DNA of 64,000 nt from Syntrophaceae bacterium UBA6109. GTDB lineage: Bacteria > Desulfobacterota > Syntrophia > Syntrophales > UBA6109. The stretch lies in contig DIWJ01000044.1 of assembly GCA_002428445.1 (NCBI GenBank), forward strand, positions 1 to 64,000, in the 5' to 3' direction. Position 1 is the stretch's first letter; each line of letters begins with the position of its first letter. Of the stretch, positions 17,757 through 24,783 are shown in pieces. The notes under the pieces were generated by a model. It was given only the letters and a program-made list of their open reading frames with translations. It had not been told where the DNA came from and searched no databases. A program made the position numbers and the translations under genes.

Positions 17757-19034
17757 TTATTTCCGGGCAGCCTCCGTCCGGGCGGGCTTGAGGAACTCGA
17801 TCAGAAGCGCCACGAAGAAAAGGCCGGCGGCGCCGATCTGCCAGGCATAGGTGTACGATCCCGTGAGATCGTAGACGACGCCTCCGAATATCGGACCGAG
17901 GCTGCCCCCTATTCCTACGACGAAGAAGGCGATGAGCCCGTACACCGTCCCGGAAATATTCCTGCCATAGCGGTCCACCACCAGGATGGCCATCACCGGA
18001 TTGAGGCAGCCGTAGCCGAAGCCGAACAGGCACGCAAACAGGTAGAAGAATTCAAGCGAGTGAAAGAACAGCAGGGTGACCATCGCGACGGCCATGCAGG
18101 CAAAGCCGATGCCCGCCGAATGCTTGGCATCACTGAGGCGGTCGCTCAGCCAGCCGAAGAAGAACCGGCCGGCAATGCTCGCGATGCCGATGATGCCGAT
18201 CAGGGAGGCGGCGACGATCCGATCGACGCCGTACTCTTCCGCATAGGCGATCTGGTGCACGAAGACGGTCATCTGCGCCATGCCGGCGCCGCCGAAAGAG
18301 ACGACGATGATCCAGAACCGGGAATCCTTCAGGAGGAGCCGCGCGATCTGCCCGTAGGAAGGCTTGGGGGCGGCCGGGGGTTCCTCGGCCCTGCCGGGCG
18401 GCCTCGCCGCCCCGTCCGGCAGCTGGCCGTAGTCCTCGGGATTGGTCCTTCCCATGAGCAATTGCGACACGACGGTGCACAACACAAGGATCGCCGTTCC
18501 CAGGAAGAAGAATCCCGCCTTCCAGCCGAAGTATTTGACGATGGCGCCGGCCAGCGGCGTGAGGATCATTGTGCCGACGCCGATGCCGATCGACGTGATC
18601 CCGATCGCGACACCCCGCTTCCGGATAAACCATTTCCCGACGGAGGAGAGGCAGGTGGCGATGCCGAAGAAAGACGCCCCGAGACCGTAGATCACGCCGA
18701 AGACGAGGTAGAGCTGCAGAGGCGTCGAGATGAAAGGGGTCAGGAAAAACCCGAGCGCCGCCATGGCGGCGCCGGCCGTGATGATCCACCGCGGCGCGAA
18801 ACGATCGAGGAGACGCCCCGAGAGGACACTGCCGATCCCGTAGAAGAGAATGGCAAGGGACAGCGCGAGGGAGACGACGGACCGGGACCAGCCCAGGTCC
18901 TCGCACATGGGTTTCAGGAAGACGCCGAAGCTGTAACGGGCGCCGTAATTGATGCCGATGGTGATGAACGCCCCGGCAACGACGTACCAGCCCCAGAATA
19001 TTTTGCGCGGCGCCTGATTTTCCACTTTTATCAC
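17757..19034 (-). CDS. MFS transporter, tandem paralogue 1
   Basis: A 425-residue twelve-helix major facilitator. It has the OFA/MCT-like start (IFWGWYVVAGAFITIGINYGARYSFGVF), the loop LSGRLLDRFAPRW between helices 2 and 3, and a long central loop rich in Pro and Arg near residues 205-225. The likely start is a GTG at 19034-19032 with AGGGG upstream. It is very similar along its whole length to the gene at 19078-20355, which ends only 43 bp upstream on the same strand, so the two arose by tandem duplication. A carboxylate substrate is likely for the branch but not proven. Confidence 0.86.
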   Translation of the reverse strand: MIKVENQAPRKIFWGWYVVAGAFITIGINYGARYSFGVFLKPMCEDLGWSRSVVSLALSLAILFYGIGSVLSGRLLDRFAPRWIITAGAAMAALGFFLTPFISTPLQLYLVFGVIYGLGASFFGIATCLSSVGKWFIRKRGVAIGITSIGIGVGTMILTPLAGAIVKYFGWKAGFFFLGTAILVLCTVVSQLLMGRTNPEDYGQLPDGAARPPGRAEEPPAAPKPSYGQIARLLLKDSRFWIIVVSFGGAGMAQMTVFVHQIAYAEEYGVDRIVAASLIGIIGIASIAGRFFFGWLSDRLSDAKHSAGIGFACMAVAMVTLLFFHSLEFFYLFACLFGFGYGCLNPVMAILVVDRYGRNISGTVYGLIAFFVVGIGGSLGPIFGGVVYDLTGSYTYAWQIGAAGLFFVALLIEFLKPARTEAARK

Positions 19035-19077
19035 GAACGCCCCTGCGTCCTTGCCATGAGGCTGGGGAAGATCCCTG

Positions 19078-20355
19078 CTATTTCTGAACGGCCGCCCTGT
19101 CCCGGGCGGGTTTGAGGAACTGGATCAGGGCCGCCACGGCCACGAGGCCGGCAAGGCAGATCTGCCAGGCGTAGGTGTACGATCCCGTGATATCGTAGAC
19201 GAAACCTCCGAAGATGGGGCCGATACTGCCTCCGAGGCCAACGACGAAAAAGCCCATCAGCCCGTAAGCCGTCCCCGAAATATGCCTGCCGAACCGGTCT
19301 ACGATCAAAATGGGGAGCGTCGGACTGAGGGACCCGTAGCCGAAGCCGAACAGGCAGGCATATAGGTAGAGAAATTCAACCGAGTGAAGAAATACCAGGA
19401 TCATCATGGCGACGACCATGCAGGCAAAGCCGAGGCAGGACGAATGCTTGGGATCGCTGACCCGGTCGCTCAACCAGCCGAAGAAAAACCGGCCGGCGAT
19501 GCTCGCAATGCCGATGACGCCGAGCGTGGAAGCTGCGGTGACGCGGTCGATGCCGTACTCCTCGGCATAGGCTACCTGGTGCACGAAGACGGTCATCTGC
19601 ACCATGACGCCGAAGCCGAAGCATGTGGCGATGATCCAGAACCGGGAATCCCTCAGCAGCAGGTGCATCGTCTGCTTGTAGGAAAGTTTCAGCACCTCCG
19701 GCATCCCTTCAGGACGGCCGGGCGGCGTCGTTGCCCCGTCCGGCAGCAGGCCGTATTCCTCGGGATGGGTTTTCCCCATGAAAAGTTGAGCCACGACAGT
19801 ACACAGGACGAAGGTCAAGATACCCAGAACGACAAATCCCGTCTCCCAGTCGAAGTACTTCACGATGACGCCGGCCAGGGGTGTCAGAACCATGGTGCCA
19901 ACACCGATGCCCGTGGACGTGATTCCAATCGCGATGCCCCGCTTCCGGACGAACCATTTTCCGACGGATGAGATGCACACGGCGGTGCCGAAGAAGGCGG
20001 CCCCGAGGCCGTAGATTGCGCCGAAGGCGATGTAGAGCTGCAGCGGCGTGGAGATAAAAGGGGTCAGGATAAATCCGCACGCGGCAATGGCGGCGCCGGC
20101 CGTGATGAGCCAGCGGGGGGCAAAATGATCGAGGAGCCGGCCCGAGAGAATACCGCCGATCCCGTAGAAGAGGACGGCCAGCGATGCGGCCAGGGAAACG
20201 ACGGAGCGAGACCAGCCCAGGTCTTCGCACATGGGTTTGAGGAAAACACCGAAACAGTAACGGGCGCCGTAATTGATGCCGACGGTAATGAAGGCCCCCG
20301 CCACCACATACCAGCCCCAGAATATTTTCCGGGGCTTTTCTGTCTCCACTTCCAT
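19078..20355 (-). CDS. MFS transporter, tandem paralogue 2
   Basis: A 425-residue major facilitator nearly collinear with its downstream neighbour, without obvious gaps. They share IFWGWYVVAGAFIT, the KPMCEDLGWSRSVVSLA loop and the GFVYDITGSYTYAWQI helix. ATG 20355-20353 is chosen because it gives the same N-terminus as the paralogue and has AAGAGG upstream; an upstream start at 20412 would add an unrelated extension. It is transcribed divergently from the caspase-like lipoprotein gene at 20603 and is the promoter-proximal gene of a two-gene unit. Confidence 0.87.
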   Translation of the reverse strand: MEVETEKPRKIFWGWYVVAGAFITVGINYGARYCFGVFLKPMCEDLGWSRSVVSLAASLAVLFYGIGGILSGRLLDHFAPRWLITAGAAIAACGFILTPFISTPLQLYIAFGAIYGLGAAFFGTAVCISSVGKWFVRKRGIAIGITSTGIGVGTMVLTPLAGVIVKYFDWETGFVVLGILTFVLCTVVAQLFMGKTHPEEYGLLPDGATTPPGRPEGMPEVLKLSYKQTMHLLLRDSRFWIIATCFGFGVMVQMTVFVHQVAYAEEYGIDRVTAASTLGVIGIASIAGRFFFGWLSDRVSDPKHSSCLGFACMVVAMMILVFLHSVEFLYLYACLFGFGYGSLSPTLPILIVDRFGRHISGTAYGLMGFFVVGLGGSIGPIFGGFVYDITGSYTYAWQICLAGLVAVAALIQFLKPARDRAAVQK

Positions 20356-20515
20356 GACACGCCTCTTGCGACTGGCAGGACAAAATCTCTTTGCACAACT
20401 GCCGTACCACAAGAGGTGGATTTAGGCAATAAGTGGCAAGAACTATCGTATGGCGAGCTTATTTTGTTGCTTTCATCGTTCCGTTATCGGCAGCCGAAAT
20501 CCGCATACATAGGAC

Positions 20516-20543
20516 TTGACGGCCGTTGAATCGGCGATATACA
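20516..20543 (+). promoter_or_regulatory. sigma70-type promoter for the caspase-like lipoprotein gene
   Basis: TTGACG (20516-20521) and TATACA (20538-20543) are separated by 16 bases. Transcription would begin near 20550, leaving a leader of about 50 bases before the ATG at 20603. Confidence 0.5.
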
Positions 20544-20602
20544 CATACCCGCCGTTTCTCAGGCGCTAGAGAAGAAGACATCCGAAATTCCGGAGAGGCT
20601 GT

Positions 20603-22900
20603 ATGAAGAAGATTCCCTGTCTGGCCGTTCTTCTGTCGTTGCTCTGGCTGTTGGCCGGCTGCGCGACGGCGGTCAAGCCCAGCGTCGTCAAGCTATGCGA
20701 GCAGAACAAATGCGACACGATCAAGGAGGAGAGCCCGCGGCAGGAACTGCTGGTGAAACTCTATAACCTGATCAAGAAGAATCTCAACAGGAGTTTTCCC
20801 CTGTACGAGGTCGAGCCTGGGAAGATCCTCGTGGGCAAGGACAGATCGGCCTATCCGGACAAGGGTTTTTCCTTCTATGTCCAGGGCGGGCCCATGCCGG
20901 GCACGGGGACGGCAAAATCGATCACCTTCAACGACATCCTTTACGTGGACCGGGAGAACATGGAGATCAAGCTCAAGGTCTCCTATGTCGGCACCTGGAA
21001 CATGATGCCGCTCCTTGTCCTGCCGGCGGAGGCCATCCTGTCGATCAAATCCGCGACGGAGGTCAGCCTGGAAAGCGACCATCTTTCATCGTGGATGGTT
21101 GTCGGTACGGGCATGTGGCACTTCAAGTGGTTCTTCGATTACATCGACTTCGATCGCATGATCCTCGCCGGTTCCTGCTCCACGCGCTACGTCGGCCCCC
21201 TGTCCCTGGGGGGCGGGAAGGGATATGTCCAGGTGTCGCTGGGGGATGCGCTGCCCGATCTGCCGGAGACTCCGGCCGTCGCCCAGGGAGCTCCGCCGGA
21301 GAAGAAGCCGGACTCGCCGGCCGTCGTTTCGCCGCCGCTGCTGGTCTTCAAGACCGCCGTCGAAGATGGTTCGAAAGACGGGATCTTTGACGGGGGCGAA
21401 CAGGTCACGATACGAGTCGACGTGGAAAACCGCGGGACCGGTCCGGCGGGGAACGTGGAGGTCCAGCTGACCGGCGACGAGGGCCTGCTCCGTTTCTTCG
21501 GGAACAGGCGGTCCATCGGCGATATCCAGCCCGGCGAAAAACGTATGGCGGAGTTCAAGGCCGTCCTGCCCATGGAAATCGAAGCAGGAGCGAAGGAGAT
21601 CCACGTCCGGGTGCGGGAAGGGAGAGGGTATTCTCCCGAGGAGATGAATGTATTGAAGGTCGCCGTCCGCTCGGGCAAGGTTCGCGAGAGCGTGGAAGTG
21701 ATCTCCGCTGTTCCCAAGCTGGTTTTCAACACGCAATTGCGGGATCAGAACGGAAACAGCATCCTGGACGGCGGGGAAGAGATCTCCCTGCGGATCGAGG
21801 TGGAAAACAAGGGCGAAGCGACGGCGGAGAAGGTGGAGGTGCTGCTGACGGGCCACCCGGTTCTCACCAGGGCCTTCGGAAATTCCCGCGCCATCGGCGA
21901 CATCCAGGTCGGCGGGAAAAAGGCGGCGCTTTTCAAGGCGGCGCTTCCCGCGCAGATTCCGTCGGAGCCAGCGAATCTGCGCATCGAAATCCGCGAAGGC
22001 CGCGGCTTCTCGCCCCTGGAGAGGAAAGTGCTGCAGGTGGCCATGCGCGCCGTGGAGGTCCGGGAGGTGGTCGAGGTCCTGTCGGACATCGACGTGGACG
22101 ACATCCCTCCCAGGGTCAAGGGGTACCAGAAACAGGAAAATTTCGCGCTGATCGTCGGCATCGGCAAGTACCGCGAGAAGATGATCCCCGAAATCAAATA
22201 CGCCGTGCGGGACGCGGAGGTGATGGCGAAGTATTTCGAGCACCTCGCGGGCATCTCGCCGAACAACATCAAGGTCCTGACGGACGACAAGGCGACGAAG
22301 AGCGACATCGAGTCCCATCTCGAAGACTGGCTGCAGAAACGCGCCACGAAAAACTCGACGGTCTTCGTCTACTACGCCGGGCACGGGGCGCCGGACCCCA
22401 TGGGCAAGGAGGCCTATATCGTGCCGTTCGAGGGGCACCCGGATTTCCCGTCGAAACTCTATCCCCTCACCAGGATGTACGAGGCCCTCGGCAGGCTTCC
22501 CGCGAAGGAAGTCGTCGTGATGCTCGACAGCTGCTTTTCCGGCGCGAAGGGGAGGAGCGTGACGAGCGAAGGAGCCCGTCCCCTGGTCATGTCTCCCGGA
22601 ACGCCGGTCCTTGCCGCGGGAAGAATCACGGTCATGGCCGGCTCGACGGGCAGCCAGATCAGTTCCGATTACGACAAGATGCGGCACGGCCTCTTCACAT
22701 ACTACCTGCTCCGCGGCATGAGGGGAGAGGCGGACCGGGACAAGAAGGGGATCGTCGAACTCGGGGGGCTTTTCGACTACGTCAAAGCGAATGTGGCGGA
22801 AAGAGCCGTCGTCGAGTTCAACCGCGAACAGACGCCCGTACTGCTTCCCGTCGAGCCGACGGCCGGCAGCCTCCGGATCCCGGTGACGAAGACCCACTGA
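20603..22900 (+). CDS. caspase-like (peptidase C14) lipoprotein with two CARDB/Ig-like repeats
   Basis: A 765-residue predicted lipoprotein. The signal peptide ends in the lipobox LAGC near residue 22. A region of about 200 residues of unknown fold follows. Next are two tandem beta-sandwich repeats (about 245-365 and 370-490), each starting FDGGEQVTIRVDVENRG or LDGGEEISLRIEVENKG, which look CARDB-like. The C-terminal caspase domain starts FALIVGIGKYRE and has the dyad H594 (YYAGHG) and C644 (LDSCFSG). The protease domain would be outside the cytoplasm, tethered to a membrane. GGAGAGG precedes the ATG. It differs from the WD40-caspase lipoproteins 11 kb downstream in its N-terminal half but shares lipidation and C-terminal protease. 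Confidence 0.88.
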   Translation: MKKIPCLAVLLSLLWLLAGCATAVKPSVVKLCEQNKCDTIKEESPRQELLVKLYNLIKKNLNRSFPLYEVEPGKILVGKDRSAYPDKGFSFYVQGGPMPGTGTAKSITFNDILYVDRENMEIKLKVSYVGTWNMMPLLVLPAEAILSIKSATEVSLESDHLSSWMVVGTGMWHFKWFFDYIDFDRMILAGSCSTRYVGPLSLGGGKGYVQVSLGDALPDLPETPAVAQGAPPEKKPDSPAVVSPPLLVFKTAVEDGSKDGIFDGGEQVTIRVDVENRGTGPAGNVEVQLTGDEGLLRFFGNRRSIGDIQPGEKRMAEFKAVLPMEIEAGAKEIHVRVREGRGYSPEEMNVLKVAVRSGKVRESVEVISAVPKLVFNTQLRDQNGNSILDGGEEISLRIEVENKGEATAEKVEVLLTGHPVLTRAFGNSRAIGDIQVGGKKAALFKAALPAQIPSEPANLRIEIREGRGFSPLERKVLQVAMRAVEVREVVEVLSDIDVDDIPPRVKGYQKQENFALIVGIGKYREKMIPEIKYAVRDAEVMAKYFEHLAGISPNNIKVLTDDKATKSDIESHLEDWLQKRATKNSTVFVYYAGHGAPDPMGKEAYIVPFEGHPDFPSKLYPLTRMYEALGRLPAKEVVVMLDSCFSGAKGRSVTSEGARPLVMSPGTPVLAAGRITVMAGSTGSQISSDYDKMRHGLFTYYLLRGMRGEADRDKKGIVELGGLFDYVKANVAERAVVEFNREQTPVLLPVEPTAGSLRIPVTKTH

Positions 22901-22906
22901 TTTCCC

Positions 22907-23280
22907 GTCATTCCCGCGCCGGAGGGACGCGATCCCGTTTCGTCATTCCCTGCGAAAGCGGGAATCCAGGAGCGTTGGATCTTCTTCTGTGCAAGTCAGA
23001 GAGCTGGACCCCCGCTTTCGCGGGGGTGACAGAAATGGAGCGTGGGTGACAGGGGAAAAACCTTTCTCGGGGGTGACAGAGGCCAATAATTCGTCGTCCT
23101 CGCATCTCTCTTGTTGTCCCCGCGAAAGCGGAGGCCCAGTGTCCTTTGTGTCATCCCGAGGCCCGCAGGGCCGCGGCAAGCTCGCTCTTGTCTTCCCCCC
23201 GTCCCGTTTTGTCATTCCCGCGAAAGCGGGAATCCAGGGTCGTTTCTGTCACTGCGAGGTTCGCAAAGCCGCGGCAATCC
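22907..23280. repeat. cluster of dispersed palindromic intergenic repeats
   Basis: At least four copies or partial copies of a palindrome of the form GTCATTCCCGCGAAAGCGGG followed by AATCCAG lie here. They are at 22941-22969, 23004-23031 (inverted), 23115-23139 and 23211-23237, plus a half copy at 22907-22920. Two copies of a second element (CGAGG..CGCAGGGCCGCGGCAA type) lie at 23149-23180 and 23248-23280. Spacing is irregular and orientation mixed, so this is not a CRISPR array. Related copies lie at 33401-33541. Confidence 0.85.
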
Positions 23281-23419
23281 CGTCTTGCATACAAGATTGA
23301 ATGAATATCGTGGCTCTCCAGGGCAAATCATGCTATGAGGGCACGGTATCCGAAAACGCAGTCGAAAAGCTTCCATTCCGTATAGCCGCACAGTAGGGAG
23401 ATATGGACTGGCCGATAAG

Positions 23420-23457
23420 ACCCCGCTTCCTACAAACAAAAGGGCGGGGTTTTTTTG
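23420..23457 (+). terminator. strong rho-independent terminator without an obvious upstream gene
   Basis: ACCCCGC (23420-23426) pairs with GCGGGGT (23444-23450) around a 17-base loop and is followed by seven T residues. The nearest + strand coding end is 520 bases upstream, beyond a repeat cluster. It may end the caspase transcript or a small RNA from about 23285-23420. Confidence 0.7.
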
Positions 23458-23486
23458 ATCGCGGATCAGCGTAACTGAACTGCGGC

Positions 23487-23613
23487 GACGAGGAGCTTGT
23501 ACAGTGGGAACGGTTGCATTTTCTGCATCAACGGCCACGAAAGGAAAGACCTATAAAGCCGGGCGCTTCGATCTTGACGCCGTTCTCTCCCGCCGGTTAC
23601 CGCGTCAACTCCA
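23487..23613 (+). pseudogene. frameshifted remnant of a RhuM family gene
   Basis: Translated fragments in two frames line up with the middle of RhuM proteins. DEELVQ corresponds to the EGEL segment, then GTVAFSASTATKGKTYKAGRF-DLDAVLS lies in a second frame, then AGYRVNS returns to the first. No intact frame spans them, and both the N-terminus and the C-terminal two thirds are missing. A truncated RhuM N-terminus sits 6 kb away inside the restriction operon (29419-29745). Confidence 0.55.
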
Positions 23614-23708
23614 GTGCCGGCAGATCGCCGAGAGCAGGGCCAAGGAGAAGGAGACCATCGTCCGCATCGTGCCGCACTGCGGTGCGAAAAGGGCATGAGA
23701 TAAGAAAT

Positions 23709-23739
23709 AATTGTATGGCAAAAACATGCAATTGTATGG
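23709..23739 (+). promoter_or_regulatory. direct-repeat operator/promoter of the HTH-MNT/HEPN pair
   Basis: AATTGTATGG occurs at 23709-23718 and again at 23730-23739, exactly 21 bases (two helical turns) apart, 14 bases before the ATG of the HTH-MNT gene. This is the arrangement expected for cooperative autorepression by the HTH domain encoded immediately downstream. TTGTAT and TATGGT within the repeats could serve as -35 and -10 elements. Confidence 0.5.
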
Positions 23740-23753
23740 TATAGGCATACGCC

Positions 23754-24344
23754 ATGGGGATATTGGCCGAGCTCTTGTCATCGAAAATCCGGGCGGAAAT
23801 CTTTCGCATCCTTTTTGGAGCTGTCCCCGATGCAATGCTCCACATGCGTGAGATCGAGCGCCGGACCGGCTTCGCCATCGGCACGGTGCAAACGGAACTG
23901 AAGAAGCTTCAGCGCCTTGAGATGATCGCCGGAATAAAAGACGGCAACCGGGTCTATTACCGGGCCAACACCGGCCACCCCCTCTATCCAGAAATCCGGA
24001 ATCTCGTTTTGAAAACGATCGGTTTGGCGGATGTCATCAAAAATGCTCTGTGCAACGAAAAGGGCATCAGAATAGCCTTTGTCTTCGGATCGTTCGCGAG
24101 CGGGGAGGAAAAGGCAGGCAGCGACATCGATCTCATGGTTGTGGGGAACACGGGATTGAGGAGGCTGACGGGACTGCTTGCAGGCGCATCCGGGAGAATC
24201 GGCCGTGAAATCAACTCCCATGCTCTCACAGAGAAGGAATTCGCAAGACGGAAAAAAGGGCGTGATCATTTCCTGAAACAGGTTCTCGATTCGCCGAAGA
24301 TTTTCATTCTTGGGACGGAACATGAGCTTGCGGAACTGGCTTGA
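23754..24344 (+). CDS. HTH-domain MNT nucleotidyltransferase (antitoxin-like)
   Basis: A 196-residue protein with two domains. Residues 1-75 form an ArsR-like winged helix-turn-helix (SKIRAEIFRILFG; REIERRTGFAIGTVQTEL). Residues about 105-190 form a minimal nucleotidyltransferase with the G112-S113 ... D124-I-D126 motif (GSFASGEEKAGSDIDL). In MNT/HEPN modules the MNT protein neutralises its HEPN partner, in studied cases by adenylylation. The HTH domain would also let it repress its own promoter. The next gene overlaps it by 23 bp and encodes a HEPN-like protein. No strong Shine-Dalgarno sequence is visible before the ATG. Confidence 0.82.
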   Translation: MGILAELLSSKIRAEIFRILFGAVPDAMLHMREIERRTGFAIGTVQTELKKLQRLEMIAGIKDGNRVYYRANTGHPLYPEIRNLVLKTIGLADVIKNALCNEKGIRIAFVFGSFASGEEKAGSDIDLMVVGNTGLRRLTGLLAGASGRIGREINSHALTEKEFARRKKGRDHFLKQVLDSPKIFILGTEHELAELA

Positions 24345-24759
24345 AAACGGCTGGCTGCGTCCTCACAAGTCCAGCAAGAAGGAGGTTTCCGATCTCCTCC
24401 GGATCGTCGACCGCGATTTGAACGATGCAGCGGGGAATATCTCCGCCGACTGGCGGTTTGGAATAGCCTATAACGCCGCCCTGAAACTCTGCACCATTCT
24501 GCTCTTCGCGGAAGGCTACCGGCCTGAAAAAACTCTGCAGCATTACCGTACCATTCAAGCCTTACCTCTGATCTTGGGAGCAAGGCACGGACAGGATGCC
24601 GAGTATCTCGACGCCTGCCGCAACAAGAGGAACATTGCGGAATACGACTATGCAGGCGGCGTCACCGGAGACGACGTGTCGGAGCTCGTTGATTATGTGA
24701 GCGGACTGCGCAGTGAAGTCCTGCGCTGGTTACGTGCGAATCATCCGGAGTTCATCTGA
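24322..24759 (+). CDS. HEPN-like protein, partner of HTH-MNT protein
   Basis: A 145-residue, mostly helical protein starting at ATG 24322 inside the end of the MNT gene. Its C-terminal motif R100-N-K-R103-N-I-A-E-Y108-D is in the position of the R-x4-6-H catalytic motif of HEPN ribonucleases, but Tyr replaces His. Gene order, overlap and helical profile all fit an MNT-HEPN toxin-antitoxin pair. The missing His suggests either a HEPN variant in which Tyr is the modified or active residue, or loss of RNase activity. It is immediately followed, 24 bp later, by hsdR. Confidence 0.7.
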   Translation: MSLRNWLENGWLRPHKSSKKEVSDLLRIVDRDLNDAAGNISADWRFGIAYNAALKLCTILLFAEGYRPEKTLQHYRTIQALPLILGARHGQDAEYLDACRNKRNIAEYDYAGGVTGDDVSELVDYVSGLRSEVLRWLRANHPEFI

Positions 24760-24783
24760 TCAATCGTCTGAACCGGAGCGGTC

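Noticed and set aside
17706..19115. A 469-codon + strand frame opposite the first MFS paralogue.
   Set aside because: Highly charged, low-complexity translation, fully antisense to a clear twelve-helix transporter.
22907..23280. Repeats resembling a CRISPR array.
   Set aside because: Copies vary in spacing and orientation, are themselves palindromic, and lack uniform spacers or cas genes.
22989..23338. Short frames on both strands across the palindrome cluster.
   Set aside because: Their translations (RFRGGDRNGA, PRESGGPVSF and similar) are encoded by the intergenic repeats themselves and are seen at such repeats generally; they are not genes.
23330..23460. A known riboswitch class or 6S RNA ahead of the orphan terminator.
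   Set aside because: I compared the segment by eye with cyclic-di-GMP, cobalamin, TPP, preQ1 and 6S consensus features and found no convincing match.
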